DNA of 64,000 nt from Bacillus sp. CH30_1T (GCF_008364765.1 NZ_VTUY01000008.1:62001-126000); one strand, 5' to 3'; positions 1 to 9,322 are shown, numbered from the stretch's first letter. The notes: generated by a model not told the origin, from the sequence alone. Numbers and translations are program-made.

Positions 1-48
1 ATTCTTTTATTCTCATTTGGTGTAGGGATCTAAGAAAGGAGTATCATC

Positions 49-825
49 ATGGTTGAAAATAAAGTTGTATTCATAACAGGTGCAGCGCAAGGGATCGGCT
101 TCGAAATCGGAAAAGAATTCGCTGCTAACGGAGCAAAAGTCGTACTGACGGATCTGCAGGAAGATACCGTTCAAAAAGCCTCTGAGGCCCATAAGGCTGA
201 AGGATATGAAGTTCTTGGATTGCGCTGTGACGTGACATCGGAAGCCGAATTAAAAGAGGCTATCGCTAAAACGGTGGATCATTACGGGAAGTTGGATGTA
301 TTAATCAATAATGCAGGGCTTCAGCATGTGTCCCATATTGAAGAGTTCCCGACTGAGAAATTTGAACTCCTCATAAAAGTCATGTTGACCGCTCCTTTTG
401 TCGCAATCAAGCATGTCCTGCCTCACATGAAGGAGCAGGGAGCGGGACGGATCATCAACATGGCGTCCATTAATGGATTAGTCGGTTTTTCCGGCAAAGC
501 AGCCTATAATTCTGCCAAGCACGGAGTCATCGGCCTGACGAAGGTAGCGGCATTGGAAGCGGCACAGCATGGAATTACCGTGAATGCGGTTTGTCCCGGG
601 TACGTGGACACTCCGCTGGTTCGCAATCAGCTGGAGGACCTTGCCAAAACGCGCAATATACCGTTTGAAAAAGTAATAGAAGAAGTCATCTATCCTCTCG
701 TACCGCAGAGAAGATTGCTGGATGTAAAAGAAATTGCAGATTATACGATGTTCCTGTGCAGTGATGCAGCGAAGGGAATTACCGGGCAGGCAGTTGTGTT
801 GGATGGAGGGTATACGGTTCAGTAG
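49..825 (+). CDS. 3-hydroxybutyrate dehydrogenase (SDR family)
   Basis: Classical short-chain dehydrogenase of 258 residues, expected to interconvert D-3-hydroxybutyrate and acetoacetate with NAD in the cytoplasm, linking ketone-body or polyhydroxybutyrate turnover to acetyl-CoA. The cofactor loop TGAAQGIG is at residues 10-17, NNAG at 87-90, and the catalytic Ser140, Tyr153 and Lys157 (YNSAK) are all present. The stretches NNAGLQH, FPTEKF, LPHMKEQG and CPGYVDTPLV resemble 3-hydroxybutyrate dehydrogenases rather than acetoacetyl-CoA reductases. AAAGGAG lies just upstream of the ATG. It is followed by its own terminator and is not in an operon with leuS. Family certain; substrate inferred from sequence resemblance. 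Confidence 0.85.
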   Translation: MVENKVVFITGAAQGIGFEIGKEFAANGAKVVLTDLQEDTVQKASEAHKAEGYEVLGLRCDVTSEAELKEAIAKTVDHYGKLDVLINNAGLQHVSHIEEFPTEKFELLIKVMLTAPFVAIKHVLPHMKEQGAGRIINMASINGLVGFSGKAAYNSAKHGVIGLTKVAALEAAQHGITVNAVCPGYVDTPLVRNQLEDLAKTRNIPFEKVIEEVIYPLVPQRRLLDVKEIADYTMFLCSDAAKGITGQAVVLDGGYTVQ

Positions 826-831
826 CCTGGT

Positions 832-868
832 GAGAGAAACGGCCCGTTAGGAGGTCGTTTCTTTTTAT
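832..868 (+). terminator. Rho-independent terminator of the dehydrogenase gene
   Basis: The arms AGAAACGGCC and GGTCGTTTCT pair around a short loop and are followed by a T-run. Confidence 0.8.
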
Positions 869-918
869 TGAGGTGGAATCGAGGGGGAGGTGGGGTGTAA
901 GGGTTTGGGTAAAAACGT

Positions 919-981
919 AAAACGGCTGTATTTTTGATGAAAACGGCCGGATTATCTTCAGTATCGGCTGGATTTTCATCA
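919..981. repeat. Intergenic array, 3 units of 21 bp
   Basis: Three consecutive 21-bp units start at 919, 940 and 961 and share the core CGGCYG-GATT. The array lies in the gap between the dehydrogenase terminator and the leuS promoter. It is one of seven such intergenic arrays in this window. No function is known to me. Confidence 0.7.
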
Positions 982-1070
982 AAAAGGACCAAACTTCCCA
1001 ATAAGCGTCACCTGAATCCCAACCAATTCAATAAATTCACAAAAATCTCCCTTGCAAACCGACAATAGGC

Positions 1071-1099
1071 TTGCGCTTCTGTATATTTTTCACTAAAAT
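1071..1099 (+). promoter_or_regulatory. sigma-A promoter of leuS leader
   Basis: TTGCGC (1071-1076) and TAAAAT (1094-1099) are separated by 17 bp. Transcription would start near 1106, about 30 nt before the T-box stem I. Confidence 0.6.
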
Positions 1100-1134
1100 A
1101 GTGAATACATATATTGTTTACCTATATTGAAACG

Positions 1135-1373
1135 TTGATCAGGAGTAGTAATGAGAGATTTCTGTCGTAGAGAGTTGACGGGTGGTGAAAGTCAACCAGA
1201 AGCATCATGAACTCGCCTGCTGAGTTGCAAGTGTGAACCAATAGTAAGACTTGCCGTTTTCCGCGTTAAGGATGAATGAAGCTGAGTGCGCGTACACTAA
1301 TGTGGGTGGTACCGCGGGAGAATGTTAATACAAACTCTCGTCCCAAATATTTATTTGGGATGAGGGTTTTTTT
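1135..1373 (+). ncRNA. T-box leader (Leu) controlling leuS
   Basis: A tRNA-sensing leader. Stem I begins near 1135 and presents the specifier codon CTC (Leu) at 1212-1214 within GAACTCGCC. The T-box core TGGGTGGTACCGCG is at 1303-1316, with the bulge UGGU matching an A discriminator base. A terminator at 1335-1373 (arms around CTCTCGTCCCAAA and TTTGGGATGAGGG, then a T-run) competes with the antiterminator. Uncharged tRNA-Leu should switch leuS on. The specifier, core motif and terminator are all directly visible. Confidence 0.95.
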
Positions 1374-1434
1374 ATTTTTTTTCAAAAAAGAAAGGCACCT
1401 GCCTTTCGAATGACAATTAAAGGAGGATCTCAAT

Positions 1435-3849
1435 ATGAGTTTTGATCATAAAAGTGTTGAGACAAAATGGCAGAAGTATTGGGAAGCAAACAAGACGTTC
1501 AAGGCGACTGAAGATGAAGGGAAAGCCAATTTCTACGCACTGGATATGTTCCCGTATCCATCAGGCGCAGGTCTTCACGTAGGACATCCGGAAGGGTTTA
1601 CAGCAACGGACATCCTTTCCCGCATGAAGCGTATGCAAGGGTACAATGTCCTTCATCCGATGGGGTGGGATGCATTCGGTTTACCGGCTGAGCAGTATGC
1701 CCTTGATACAGGGAATGACCCGGCAGAATTCACACAAAAAAATATCGATACATTCCGCCGTCAAATTAAATCACTAGGTTTTTCATATGATTGGGACCGC
1801 GAAGTCAATACGACAGATCCGGGCTACTACAAATGGACGCAATGGATCTTCACCAAGCTTTATGAAAAAGGCTTGGCTTATGTGGATGAGGTTGCCGTGA
1901 ATTGGTGTCCGGCACTGGGGACGGTCCTTGCCAATGAAGAAGTCATTGATGGGAAGAGCGAACGCGGAGGGCATCCTGTGGAGCGCCGTCCGATGAAACA
2001 GTGGATGCTGAAGATCACCGCTTATGCCGACCGTCTTGTGGAAGACCTTGAAGATGTAGATTGGCCTGAAAGTATTAAAGATATGCAACGCAACTGGATC
2101 GGACGCTCTGAAGGAGCAGAAGTGAACTTTACAATCGAAGGTCATGACAAATCATTCGATGTCTTCACGACACGTCCTGATACGATCTTTGGTGCAACAT
2201 ATGCAGTTCTTGCCCCTGAGCATCCATTTGTTGAAAGAATTACGACGGATGAACAACGTGAGAAAGTGAATGAGTATATCGATAAGATCAAGTCAAAAAG
2301 TGACCTTGAACGTACAGATCTTGCAAAAGAAAAAACGGGTGTATTCACAGGCGCCTTTGCAATCAATCCGGGTAACGGAAGCAAAATGCCGATCTGGATT
2401 GCCGATTACGTTCTAATGAGCTACGGTTCTGGTGCAATCATGGCTGTTCCTGCTCATGACGAAAGAGATTATGAGTTTGCCAAGGAATTCGATCTTCCAA
2501 TCGTGGAAGTGGTCGCTGGAGGAAACGTTGAGAAAGAGGCTTATACAGGTGACGGAGATCATGTGAACTCTGATTTTCTTGATGGAATGGGTAAGGAAGA
2601 GGCTATCACAAAAGCCATTTCCTGGTTGGAAGAGAAGAATATCGGAACCAAGAAAGTAACGTACCGTCTGCGTGACTGGTTATTCAGCCGTCAGCGTTAC
2701 TGGGGTGAACCGATTCCAGTCATCCACTGGGAAGATGGCACAACGACGACTGTTCCAGAAAGTGAGCTTCCACTTGTCCTTCCGAAGACGACTGAAATCA
2801 AACCGTCCGGTACAGGTGAATCTCCACTTGCGAACATCAGTGAATGGGTGAATGTTGAAGACCGTGAAACAGGTAAAAAAGGCCGCCGTGAAACAAACAC
2901 AATGCCTCAGTGGGCAGGAAGCTGCTGGTACTATATTCGTTATATCGATCCACATAACGAAGAAGCCCTAGCCGATGCGAAGAAAATGGAAAACTGGCTG
3001 CCGGTCGATACGTATATCGGAGGAGCCGAGCATGCGGTCCTGCACTTGCTTTATGCCCGTTTCTGGCATAAGTTCCTTTATGATATCGGCGTAGTGCCAA
3101 CGAAAGAGCCGTTCCAAAAGCTATTCAACCAAGGAATGATCCTGGGTGAAAACAATGAAAAAATGAGTAAATCAAAAGGGAATGTTGTCAATCCGGATGA
3201 GGTGGTAGAATCTCACGGAGCAGATACCCTGAGGCTTTATGAAATGTTCATGGGTCCATTGGAAGCTTCCATCGCATGGAGTACAAACGGACTGGACGGA
3301 GCCCGTCGCTTCCTTGACCGTGTATGGCGCCTGCTTGTCGAGGAAGATGGTACACTTTCCTCGAAAGTGACAGATGCACCGAACAGTGACCTGGACAAAA
3401 CGTATAATCAAACCGTGAAAAAAGTGACAGAGGACTACGAGGGGCTTCGTTTCAACACAGGAATTTCTCAGCTAATGGTATTCATCAATGATGCGTACAA
3501 AGCGGACACACTTCCTAAAAACTATGTGGAAGGTTTCATTAAGATGCTGGCACCGATCGCTCCGCATATGACAGAAGAACTTTGGAGCAAGCTTGGTCAC
3601 GAAGGAACGCTTTCCTACGAAGCATGGCCGACATTCGATGAATCGAAGCTTGTCGACAACGAAGTCGAAATCGTTCTTCAAGTGAACGGTAAAGTGAAGG
3701 CGAAAGTCATGATCCCTCGCGATATGAACAAAGAGGATCTAGAAAAAACCGCCATGGAAAACGATGAAATCAAAAGCCAAATCGAAGGCAAAACCATTCG
3801 CAAAGTCATTGCTGTACCAGGCAAACTAGTGAACATCGTAGCTAACTAA
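1435..3849 (+). CDS. leuS: Leucyl-tRNA synthetase
   Basis: Class Ia synthetase of 804 residues, the normal length for Bacillus LeuRS, charging tRNA-Leu with leucine. The HIGH signature appears as HVGH at residues 48-51 after FPYPSGAGL, and KMSKS lies near residue 576. A CP1 editing domain (region with TTRPDT and [15 protein letters not shown]) and the C-terminal anticodon-binding region ending in [13 protein letters not shown] are intact. The ATG at 1435 has AGGAGG at 1421-1426. Expression is governed by the leucine T-box immediately upstream. Confidence 0.98.
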   Translation: MSFDHKSVETKWQKYWEANKTFKATEDEGKANFYALDMFPYPSGAGLHVGHPEGFTATDILSRMKRMQGYNVLHPMGWDAFGLPAEQYALDTGNDPAEFTQKNIDTFRRQIKSLGFSYDWDREVNTTDPGYYKWTQWIFTKLYEKGLAYVDEVAVNWCPALGTVLANEEVIDGKSERGGHPVERRPMKQWMLKITAYADRLVEDLEDVDWPESIKDMQRNWIGRSEGAEVNFTIEGHDKSFDVFTTRPDTIFGATYAVLAPEHPFVERITTDEQREKVNEYIDKIKSKSDLERTDLAKEKTGVFTGAFAINPGNGSKMPIWIADYVLMSYGSGAIMAVPAHDERDYEFAKEFDLPIVEVVAGGNVEKEAYTGDGDHVNSDFLDGMGKEEAITKAISWLEEKNIGTKKVTYRLRDWLFSRQRYWGEPIPVIHWEDGTTTTVPESELPLVLPKTTEIKPSGTGESPLANISEWVNVEDRETGKKGRRETNTMPQWAGSCWYYIRYIDPHNEEALADAKKMENWLPVDTYIGGAEHAVLHLLYARFWHKFLYDIGVVPTKEPFQKLFNQGMILGENNEKMSKSKGNVVNPDEVVESHGADTLRLYEMFMGPLEASIAWSTNGLDGARRFLDRVWRLLVEEDGTLSSKVTDAPNSDLDKTYNQTVKKVTEDYEGLRFNTGISQLMVFINDAYKADTLPKNYVEGFIKMLAPIAPHMTEELWSKLGHEGTLSYEAWPTFDESKLVDNEVEIVLQVNGKVKAKVMIPRDMNKEDLEKTAMENDEIKSQIEGKTIRKVIAVPGKLVNIVAN

Positions 3850-3855
3850 TATTGT

Positions 3856-4025
3856 GAGGGACGGACCTTGAAATGCATCTGATTGTTAGGAAATGCTATC
3901 AATTGGGGATTCTGTATTTCACCAAGGTCCGTCCCTCTTTTCTATTTAGAGGGACGGACCTCTATATGGGCCGGATTTTAATCGCAAATCGCTTTAAATC
4001 AGCATTCTATTGAGGTCCGTCCCTC
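3856..4025. repeat. Two tandem long-armed GGGACGGACC hairpins
   Basis: First inverted repeat: 15-bp perfect arms at 3856-3870 (GAGGGACGGACCTTG) and 3923-3937. Second: 14-bp perfect arms at 3949-3962 (GAGGGACGGACCTC) and 4012-4025. The loops, about 50 nt each, are unrelated to each other. Both are followed by CTTT-type runs. They sit between leuS and the rhodanese promoter and could act as leuS terminators, but the shared arms look like a mobile or dispersed motif. A single arm recurs at 20312-20324. Confidence 0.8.
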
Positions 4026-4041
4026 TTTCAATCTGATTTTT

Positions 4042-4069
4042 TTGTTTGGGAGACGGGCTTTGGTATAAT
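4042..4069 (+). promoter_or_regulatory. Promoter of the rhodanese gene
   Basis: A perfect TATAAT at 4064-4069 is preceded at 16 bp by the weak -35 TTGTTT (4042-4047). The start point near 4076 argues against translation from the ATG at 4078 and for the ATG at 4105. Confidence 0.55.
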
Positions 4070-4104
4070 TGTGGTGAATGAATGTTGAAAGGAAGTTGAG
4101 AGGA

Positions 4105-4419
4105 ATGGATACGATTAAAACAATTACGACTGATGAGTTGGAGCAAAAGTTGAAGAGCGGTGAAGATCTGCTTTTAGTGGATGTTCGTGAAGATGAAGAG
4201 GTGGCAGAAGGTATGATTCCTGGAGCGAAGCATATCAAAATGGGTGAAATTCCTGAGTCACTTGAACAATTTGATAAAGACAAAGAGTACATCTTTATCT
4301 GCCGTTCAGGAAACCGCAGCGGAAATGTTGCTCACTACATGCAGGAACAAGGATATAAAGTTGTGAACATGGAAGGCGGCATGATGAACTGGGCTGGGGA
4401 GACAGCAGAGAAGAAATAA
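4105..4419 (+). CDS. ytwF: Single-domain rhodanese-like sulfurtransferase
   Basis: A 104-residue stand-alone rhodanese domain, cytoplasmic, likely moving sulfane sulfur through a persulfide on Cys66 in the loop CRSGNRS (66-72). The motifs LVDVRE (24-29) and GMIPGAKHI (36-44) are typical. The length matches B. subtilis YtwF. I chose the ATG at 4105 because AAAGGA (4088-4093) stands 11 nt before it, whereas the upstream in-frame ATG at 4078 has no ribosome binding site and almost coincides with the predicted transcription start. The physiological sulfur acceptor is not known from sequence. Confidence 0.88.
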   Translation: MDTIKTITTDELEQKLKSGEDLLLVDVREDEEVAEGMIPGAKHIKMGEIPESLEQFDKDKEYIFICRSGNRSGNVAHYMQEQGYKVVNMEGGMMNWAGETAEKK

Positions 4420-4436
4420 TTGGTTTTTCTGGGAAG

Positions 4437-4471
4437 AAGCACATCCTTTTTTGAAAAGGGTGTGCTTTTTT
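4437..4471 (+). terminator. Terminator of the rhodanese gene
   Basis: AAGCACATCCTTTT pairs with AAAAGGGTGTGCTT and is followed by a T-run. Confidence 0.85.
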
Positions 4472-4540
4472 CATGTATATAGTGGAAAATGGATGAAAAG
4501 TGACTTACCTACAGAGTTCTATGTGGAATGTAAGGCGGTT

Positions 4541-4640
4541 TATCAGCGAAATTCGAGATATATCAGCGAAATTCAAAATTTATCAGCGAAATTCAAAATT
4601 TATCAGCGAAATTGACAATATATCAGCGAAATCAAAAAAA
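4541..4640. repeat. Intergenic array, 5 units of exactly 20 bp
   Basis: TATCAGCGAA recurs at 4541, 4561, 4581, 4601 and 4621, each followed by ATT or ATC and an AT-rich remainder. The period is exactly 20 bp. It occupies the gap between the rhodanese terminator and cse60. An open frame runs through it but has no ribosome binding site and its translation merely reflects the repeat. Confidence 0.9.
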
Positions 4641-4749
4641 TACCACACTCAACGAAACATTCAATCTAAAATAAAAATCCCCCATAAATTGTTTGAAAAT
4701 TAAAAATTATGACGATACTAATACCAATCAGAAATGGGGAGGGATCTCT

Positions 4750-4932
4750 ATGATTCAAGTGAAGGTCTTCGATTATGAGCATGAGAAAGATTTGGAGAAG
4801 GATATGAATCATTTTCTCAGTAAACTGGAAGATAAAAAAATCGTGGATATTAAATATCATGTAGCAGCATTGTCGGAGGAAGTAGAAGATCAGATTTATT
4901 GTTTCTCGGCCATGGTTGTTTACACAAAATAA
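4750..4932 (+). CDS. cse60: Sporulation protein Cse60
   Basis: A 60-residue acidic protein resembling Cse60, a small protein of the mother cell in B. subtilis whose gene is controlled by sigma-E; its biochemical role is unknown. It begins with IQVKVFDYEHEKDLE and ends with FSAMVVYTK. The ATG at 4750 is preceded by GGGGAGG (4737-4743); a longer in-frame reading from 4693 lacks such a site. Upstream GACGATACTAAT vaguely resembles a sigma-E -10 element, but I see no convincing -35. Confidence 0.75.
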   Translation: MIQVKVFDYEHEKDLEKDMNHFLSKLEDKKIVDIKYHVAALSEEVEDQIYCFSAMVVYTK

Positions 4933-4977
4933 AAAGGTTGATCGTACTGCAGCTGCAGTACGATCAACCTTTCTTTT
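4933..4977. terminator. Perfect 40-bp palindromic bidirectional terminator
   Basis: Positions 4933-4972 form a perfect palindrome with a PstI/PvuII-like CTGCAGCTGCAG centre and no loop bases, flanked by A-run and T-run. It separates the convergent cse60 and ytfP genes and can terminate both. Confidence 0.9.
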
Positions 4978-4981
4978 TGAA

Positions 4982-6244
4982 TTATACTTTTGCCGCATTA
5001 AAGCCGGCAAGTCTTCCGGTAACAAGGGCAGAAGTAATATTATAGCCACCAGTATATCCGTGGATATCAAGCACTTCCCCACAGAAGAAGAGTCCGTTCA
5101 TCTTTTTCGAAGCCATCGTTTTCGGTTCGATTTCTTTAATGGAGACTCCGCCGCCCGTTACAAACGCCTTATCAATGGATAATGTTCCGTTCACATTGAA
5201 GGTGAATTGTTTTAACAACTTGGTAAACTGTCTGATTTTCTCTGAGGAGATATGGTCTCCTTTTTCATCGTGATCGATTTCTGCACGGTCCAGTAAAAAT
5301 AACAGATATCTCTCAGGAACCAATCCTTTGAATATATTCTTTGCGGCTTTCTTTCCTTCTTCTTTCACCTGTTTATGGATAGACTGGAATAGCTGCTCTT
5401 CATTTTGATCAGGCATGGAATCGATCTGCATGGCAACATGGGTCAGGTTCCATTTCTTCATGGCTTTTACCACGTATTGACTGCAACGAAGAACAGCCGG
5501 TCCGGAAATTCCTAAATGGGTAAAGATCATATCCATTTTATGCGTGATGATTTTCTTTCCCTTAGGATTTAATACGCTCAAATCAACGCTGCGCAATGAA
5601 AGTCCTTGAAGCTCTTTCTTTTTAACAAAAGGCTCGTCCGATGTAAGGGGAACTTCAGTTGGGAACAAGTCGGTAATCGTATGCCCCGCTTTTGTAGCCC
5701 ACGGATATCCATCACCAGTCGATCCGGTATGAGGGACGGACTTGCCTCCAACCGCTATGACGACAGCCTTTGCTGCAATCGTTTCCCCGTCTTTCAAGAG
5801 TATACCGACCGTCTCGCCGTTTTCGTACAGAACTTCCTCCACGCTTGTGCTCGTGCGGGTATCCACCTTTAACTCCTTCATGCGCTTCAATAAGGCTTCC
5901 ACAACATCCATAGCCCGGTTCGATACGGGGAACATCCTGCCGTGATCTTCCTCTTTTAATTGTATTCCCAGCTTCTCAAAGAAAGCGATGATATCTTCAT
6001 TATTAAACTCAGAAAAGGCACTATATAAAAAACGTCCATTTCCTGGAATATGCTTAATGATTTCTTCTATGGGAAGTCGATTGGTCACGTTGCAGCGGCC
6101 GCCTCCGGAAATCGCAAGCTTTCTTCCAAGCTTCGTTCCTTTATCTACAAGAAGGACGTTCGCCCCGTTTTCACCGGCTGCGATACTGGCCATCAATCCG
6201 GACGGTCCTCCGCCTATGACAATCACATCGTATTTCTTTACCAT
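4982..6244 (-). CDS. ytfP: HI0933-family FAD flavoprotein (YtfP/BaiN-like)
   Basis: A 420-residue NAD(P)/FAD-dependent oxidoreductase-like protein. The Rossmann FAD motif GGGPSG is at about residues 11-16, followed by [16 protein letters not shown], and the C-terminal flavin-binding segment has [25 protein letters not shown] and ALVTGRLAG. Strong resemblance to B. subtilis YtfP; relatives include BaiN, but the substrate in bacilli is unknown. I start it at the internal ATG (MVKKYDVIV), which has GGTGG upstream, rather than 13 codons earlier. It is transcribed convergently with cse60 and divergently from ytgP, as in B. subtilis. Confidence 0.9.
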   Translation of the reverse strand: MVKKYDVIVIGGGPSGLMASIAAGENGANVLLVDKGTKLGRKLAISGGGRCNVTNRLPIEEIIKHIPGNGRFLYSAFSEFNNEDIIAFFEKLGIQLKEEDHGRMFPVSNRAMDVVEALLKRMKELKVDTRTSTSVEEVLYENGETVGILLKDGETIAAKAVVIAVGGKSVPHTGSTGDGYPWATKAGHTITDLFPTEVPLTSDEPFVKKKELQGLSLRSVDLSVLNPKGKKIITHKMDMIFTHLGISGPAVLRCSQYVVKAMKKWNLTHVAMQIDSMPDQNEEQLFQSIHKQVKEEGKKAAKNIFKGLVPERYLLFLLDRAEIDHDEKGDHISSEKIRQFTKLLKQFTFNVNGTLSIDKAFVTGGGVSIKEIEPKTMASKKMNGLFFCGEVLDIHGYTGGYNITSALVTGRLAGFNAAKV

Positions 6245-6448
6245 TTTTCCACCAACTTTTAGTTTTGCTCTTTCGTTTCTCAAAAGAAGTTTCTCCTTAT
6301 TTTAAATGGGATGGGTTTTAAATACAACATTCGAAAAAAATTGTCATTCGATTCGTAGAGTAGTAAACTACTGATAGTGTGTAAATTTTGAGTGCTGGAA
6401 TTTATTTTGTTTGTTTAATGAGCAACAAGATATATAGAGAGGGATACT

Positions 6449-8068
6449 ATGTCATCTAAATTAATAAGAGGGACGTTTATTTTAACGTTAGGGACCTTTA
6501 TTTCGAAGTTTCTGGGTCTTTTTTATGTTATACCGTTTGATGATTTGTTAAAAGGCCATGAAGAAGGGGCTTCCCTTTATCAATATGGTTATGTACCTTA
6601 TACAATCTTTCTGACTGTAGCGACTGCAGGTGTGCCGCTGGCCGTATCGAAATTCGTTTCAAAATATAATGCCATAGGTGAATATGCCGTAGGACGAAGG
6701 CTATTTAAGTCGGGTTTGGTGCTGATGACGCTGACGGGGATTGTATCATTCCTCATTATGTATGCATTTGCACCTATATTCGCAGAGATGACAATCAAGA
6801 GTGATGAACAGGTGATTTCGGTCGCACAGGTGACGACCGTCATTCGAGCAGTAAGTTTTGCACTGATCATCATTCCGTTTATGAGCTTGATCAGGGGCTT
6901 TTTCCAGGGCCATCAATCTATGGGACCGACGGCGGTTTCCCAGGTGATTGAACAAATTGTCCGGATTGTTTTCTTATTAGGCGGGATTTATGTTGTATTA
7001 AATATCTTAGATGGATCAGTGACAACTGCCATTTCCGTAGCGACATTTGCTGCATTTGTCGGGGGGCTTGCAAGTCTCGGGGCATTGATTTGGTATTGGT
7101 TTAAACGAAAGCCTCATTTAGATGAGCTATTAGAGGAAGATCGCGGTCAGGAAGAGGTTTCCTTACGGTCGATGTATAAAGAAATCATCGCCTATTCGAT
7201 TCCGTTTATTTTTGTAGGGCTTGCCAATCCTTTATTTCAACTGGTCGATCAGATTACCTTTAACACTGCGATGTCTGCGATTGGAAATGCGAAAGTTTCC
7301 GATCATGCCTTTGCCGTATTGAACTTCTATACTCATAAGCTTGTGATTATTCCAGTGTCATTGGCAACCGCCTTTTCTATGACGCTGATCCCGTTGATTA
7401 CGACGTCTTATACAAGCGGCGACCGGAAAACGATGCGTAGAAACATCGACCAAACGTTTCAAATTCTATTGTTCCTAACTATTCCGGCAGCTTTAGGAAT
7501 TGCGCTTTTAGCTGAGCCGACGTACACAATGTTCTATCACAGCGATGAATTAGGAACGTCTATTTTAAGATCATATGCACCTGTTGCGATTCTCTTTGCT
7601 TTATTTGCTGTTACGGCAGCGATTCTTCAAGGAATTGACGAGCAGAAATTTACAATCTTCAGCTTGCTTGTCGGACTGCTTCTCAAGCTTGTTCTGAACA
7701 TCCCGTTGATTCGCTTGTTCGAAACTCAAGGTGCTGTCATCGCCACTGTGATTGGGTATACAGTAGCGATTCTAATCAATTTATATGTCATCAAGAAATA
7801 CGCGAGATATCAATTCAGACTGATTATGAGAAGAACCATGTTCATTGGAGCACTGAATGCCGTCATGGCAGTAGTGGTATTAGTGCTATATGGTATTCTG
7901 GTGCAATTCCTCAATCCTGAGTCCGGGTTCCAATCGATTCTTCTCGTTGCCATCTGTGGTGGTGTGGGAGCACTCGTTTACTTCTACTTAAGCTTAAGAA
8001 GTAAATTGGCAGATCGTTTATTCGGGGATAAAATCACGAGGATTCGCAGTAAACTTCGCATAGGGTAA
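6449..8068 (+). CDS. ytgP: MurJ-type lipid II flippase / polysaccharide exporter
   Basis: A polytopic membrane protein of 539 residues (MVF/MATE-like fold, about 14 hydrophobic segments) that resembles B. subtilis YtgP (MurJ), which moves lipid-linked peptidoglycan precursors across the membrane. The N-terminus KLIRGTFILTLGTFISKFLGLFY and the central IPFIFVGLANPLFQLVDQITFN are typical of this group. GAGAGGG precedes the ATG. In B. subtilis MurJ/YtgP is redundant with Amj. The gene is monocistronic, with its own terminator. Confidence 0.93.
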   Translation: MSSKLIRGTFILTLGTFISKFLGLFYVIPFDDLLKGHEEGASLYQYGYVPYTIFLTVATAGVPLAVSKFVSKYNAIGEYAVGRRLFKSGLVLMTLTGIVSFLIMYAFAPIFAEMTIKSDEQVISVAQVTTVIRAVSFALIIIPFMSLIRGFFQGHQSMGPTAVSQVIEQIVRIVFLLGGIYVVLNILDGSVTTAISVATFAAFVGGLASLGALIWYWFKRKPHLDELLEEDRGQEEVSLRSMYKEIIAYSIPFIFVGLANPLFQLVDQITFNTAMSAIGNAKVSDHAFAVLNFYTHKLVIIPVSLATAFSMTLIPLITTSYTSGDRKTMRRNIDQTFQILLFLTIPAALGIALLAEPTYTMFYHSDELGTSILRSYAPVAILFALFAVTAAILQGIDEQKFTIFSLLVGLLLKLVLNIPLIRLFETQGAVIATVIGYTVAILINLYVIKKYARYQFRLIMRRTMFIGALNAVMAVVVLVLYGILVQFLNPESGFQSILLVAICGGVGALVYFYLSLRSKLADRLFGDKITRIRSKLRIG

Positions 8069-8072
8069 AGGA

Positions 8073-8107
8073 AAAAGGGATGATACATGCCGATCATCCC
8101 TTTTTTT
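8073..8107 (+). terminator. Terminator of ytgP
   Basis: AAAAGGGATGAT pairs with ATCATCCCTTTT, followed by a T-run. Confidence 0.9.
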
Positions 8108-8181
8108 ATTGAATGGAGAGTGAGCCCAGCTTCTATTTAATGAATCATGCACCTTTCACCAAGCATTGTAATAGGAAAGGG

Positions 8182-8409
8182 CTAATTATTATAATACCCA
8201 AGCTGTCTTTCAAGTCGCTCTACTTTTCGTTCCAAGCGGTCTACTTTACGGTCCAGACGCTCGTATTGTCTCTCAAGCCGGTCTAACCGGTCATTGATGC
8301 CGCCGCCATATCCTTGACCAGGGAAACCTGGATATCCCTGTCCGCCACCTCCAGGAAGTGGAATAGGGATCAATAATCCACCTGAACCTTGTTGTCGATA
8401 TGGATACAT
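8182..8409 (-). CDS. Small Gly/Pro-rich coiled-coil protein, unknown
   Basis: A 75-residue protein I cannot assign. Its N-terminal half begins MYPYRQ and is rich in Gly and Pro (PGGGGQGYPGFPGQGYGGG); its C-terminal half is a regular R-L-(D/E)-R-L-(E/D)-R heptad pattern that should form a short coiled coil, ending GYYNN. The start is the ATG at 8409, with GAGGTG a few bases upstream; an upstream in-frame ATG lacks that spacing. The composition suggests a structural or spore-associated protein, but nothing in the sequence proves it. Terminator-free downstream gap on its own strand. Confidence 0.7.
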   Translation of the reverse strand: MYPYRQQGSGGLLIPIPLPGGGGQGYPGFPGQGYGGGINDRLDRLERQYERLDRKVDRLERKVERLERQLGYYNN

Positions 8410-8560
8410 ACGCTTCACCTCATTTATTTTTATCAAAGTTGCTTACCTTTAGTAGCCTATGTTAAGAATAGAAACATGAATGGGTAAGTGCCTATGGACT
8501 GGTCAAATCACTAATAAAATCAATATTAAAGAAACTCAACATAAACGGAGCGTGATTAAT

Positions 8561-9280
8561 GTGAGAATAGATAAAATGCTTGCCAATATGGGTTATGGCA
8601 GCCGGAAAGAAGTAAAGAAATTATTAAAGGATGGCGGTCTTCAAGTCAATGGAGAGGTCATTAAGGATGGGAAAGTACATATCAATACGGAGAAGGATAC
8701 AGTGATGTTGTACGGAGAACAGGTAGAGTATCGTGAATTCATCTACCTTCTCATGAATAAGCCGCCTGGAGTCATCTCAGCAACTGAAGATGGACAGGAT
8801 GAAACCGTCATTGATTTGCTTCAATTGGAAGATCAAATATTCAATCCATTTCCGGTTGGCAGACTAGATAAGGACACAGAGGGATTCCTTCTCATTACGA
8901 ATGACGGTCAATTATCCCACCAGCTCCTTTCTCCGAAGCGTCATGTTCCGAAAACGTATTTTGCCGTGATTGACGGTGAAGTAACAGAAGAGGACGTGGA
9001 AGCCTTTAAAAGTGGAGTCACGTTGGATGATGGCTATGAAACTAAGCCAGGGGAATTGACCATTCTAAAATCAGGCCAGACTTCTGATATTGAATTGACG
9101 ATCACTGAAGGGAAATTTCATCAAGTGAAAAGAATGTTCGAAAGCGTAGGGAAGCGCGTCATGTATCTGAAGCGTTTAACGATGGGTCCGCTTGAGCTTG
9201 ATAAAGATTTAGAACTTGGTGAGTACCGTGAACTGACTGAAGAGGAAGTTACGCTACTAAAAGAATTCAAACCTGAATAA
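8561..9280 (+). CDS. ytzG: 16S rRNA pseudouridine synthase, RsuA type
   Basis: RsuA/RluB family enzyme of about 239 residues converting uridine to pseudouridine in rRNA. An N-terminal S4 RNA-binding domain (RIDKMLANMGYGSRKEVKKLL) is followed by the synthase domain with the catalytic-Asp motif GRLDKDTEGFLLITNDG and the later KVKRMFESVGKRV-type segment. I start at GTG 8561 because family members begin M-R-(L/I)-D-K and GGAG lies about 10 nt upstream; a reading from 8480 adds unconserved residues. Exact uridine target is not determinable here. Confidence 0.88.
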   Translation: MRIDKMLANMGYGSRKEVKKLLKDGGLQVNGEVIKDGKVHINTEKDTVMLYGEQVEYREFIYLLMNKPPGVISATEDGQDETVIDLLQLEDQIFNPFPVGRLDKDTEGFLLITNDGQLSHQLLSPKRHVPKTYFAVIDGEVTEEDVEAFKSGVTLDDGYETKPGELTILKSGQTSDIELTITEGKFHQVKRMFESVGKRVMYLKRLTMGPLELDKDLELGEYRELTEEEVTLLKEFKPE

Positions 9281-9282
9281 AA

Positions 9283-9322
9283 AAACGGGGCAGTACCTTT
9301 CGCTAAAGGTGCTGCCCCGTTT
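9283..9322 (+). terminator. Terminator of ytzG
   Basis: ACGGGGCAG and CTGCCCCGT pair with an inner ACCTTT/AAAGGT stem, flanked by A-run and T-run, so it may act in both directions. Confidence 0.9.

Noticed and set aside
4078..4104. Earlier start for the rhodanese gene
   Set aside because: The ATG at 4078 would be at or next to the transcription start and lacks a Shine-Dalgarno sequence.
4541..4640. CRISPR-like array
   Set aside because: The units are 20 bp in all with about 10 conserved bases, no 25-40-bp repeats or unique spacers, and no cas genes anywhere in the window. The same applies to the other six arrays.
4500..4703. Open frame through the 20-bp array, giving ISEI/ISAK-type repeats
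   Set aside because: No ribosome binding site, composition equals the DNA repeat, and the cse60 gene begins properly further on.
5731..5741. GAGGGACGGAC match inside ytfP
   Set aside because: It encodes conserved residues (GKSVPHTG region) on the minus strand and has no partner arm; a chance match.
5000..6240. Horizontal transfer island in the window
   Set aside because: Gene order follows the Bacillaceae core, there are no integrase, tRNA or att-like signs, and base composition is even.
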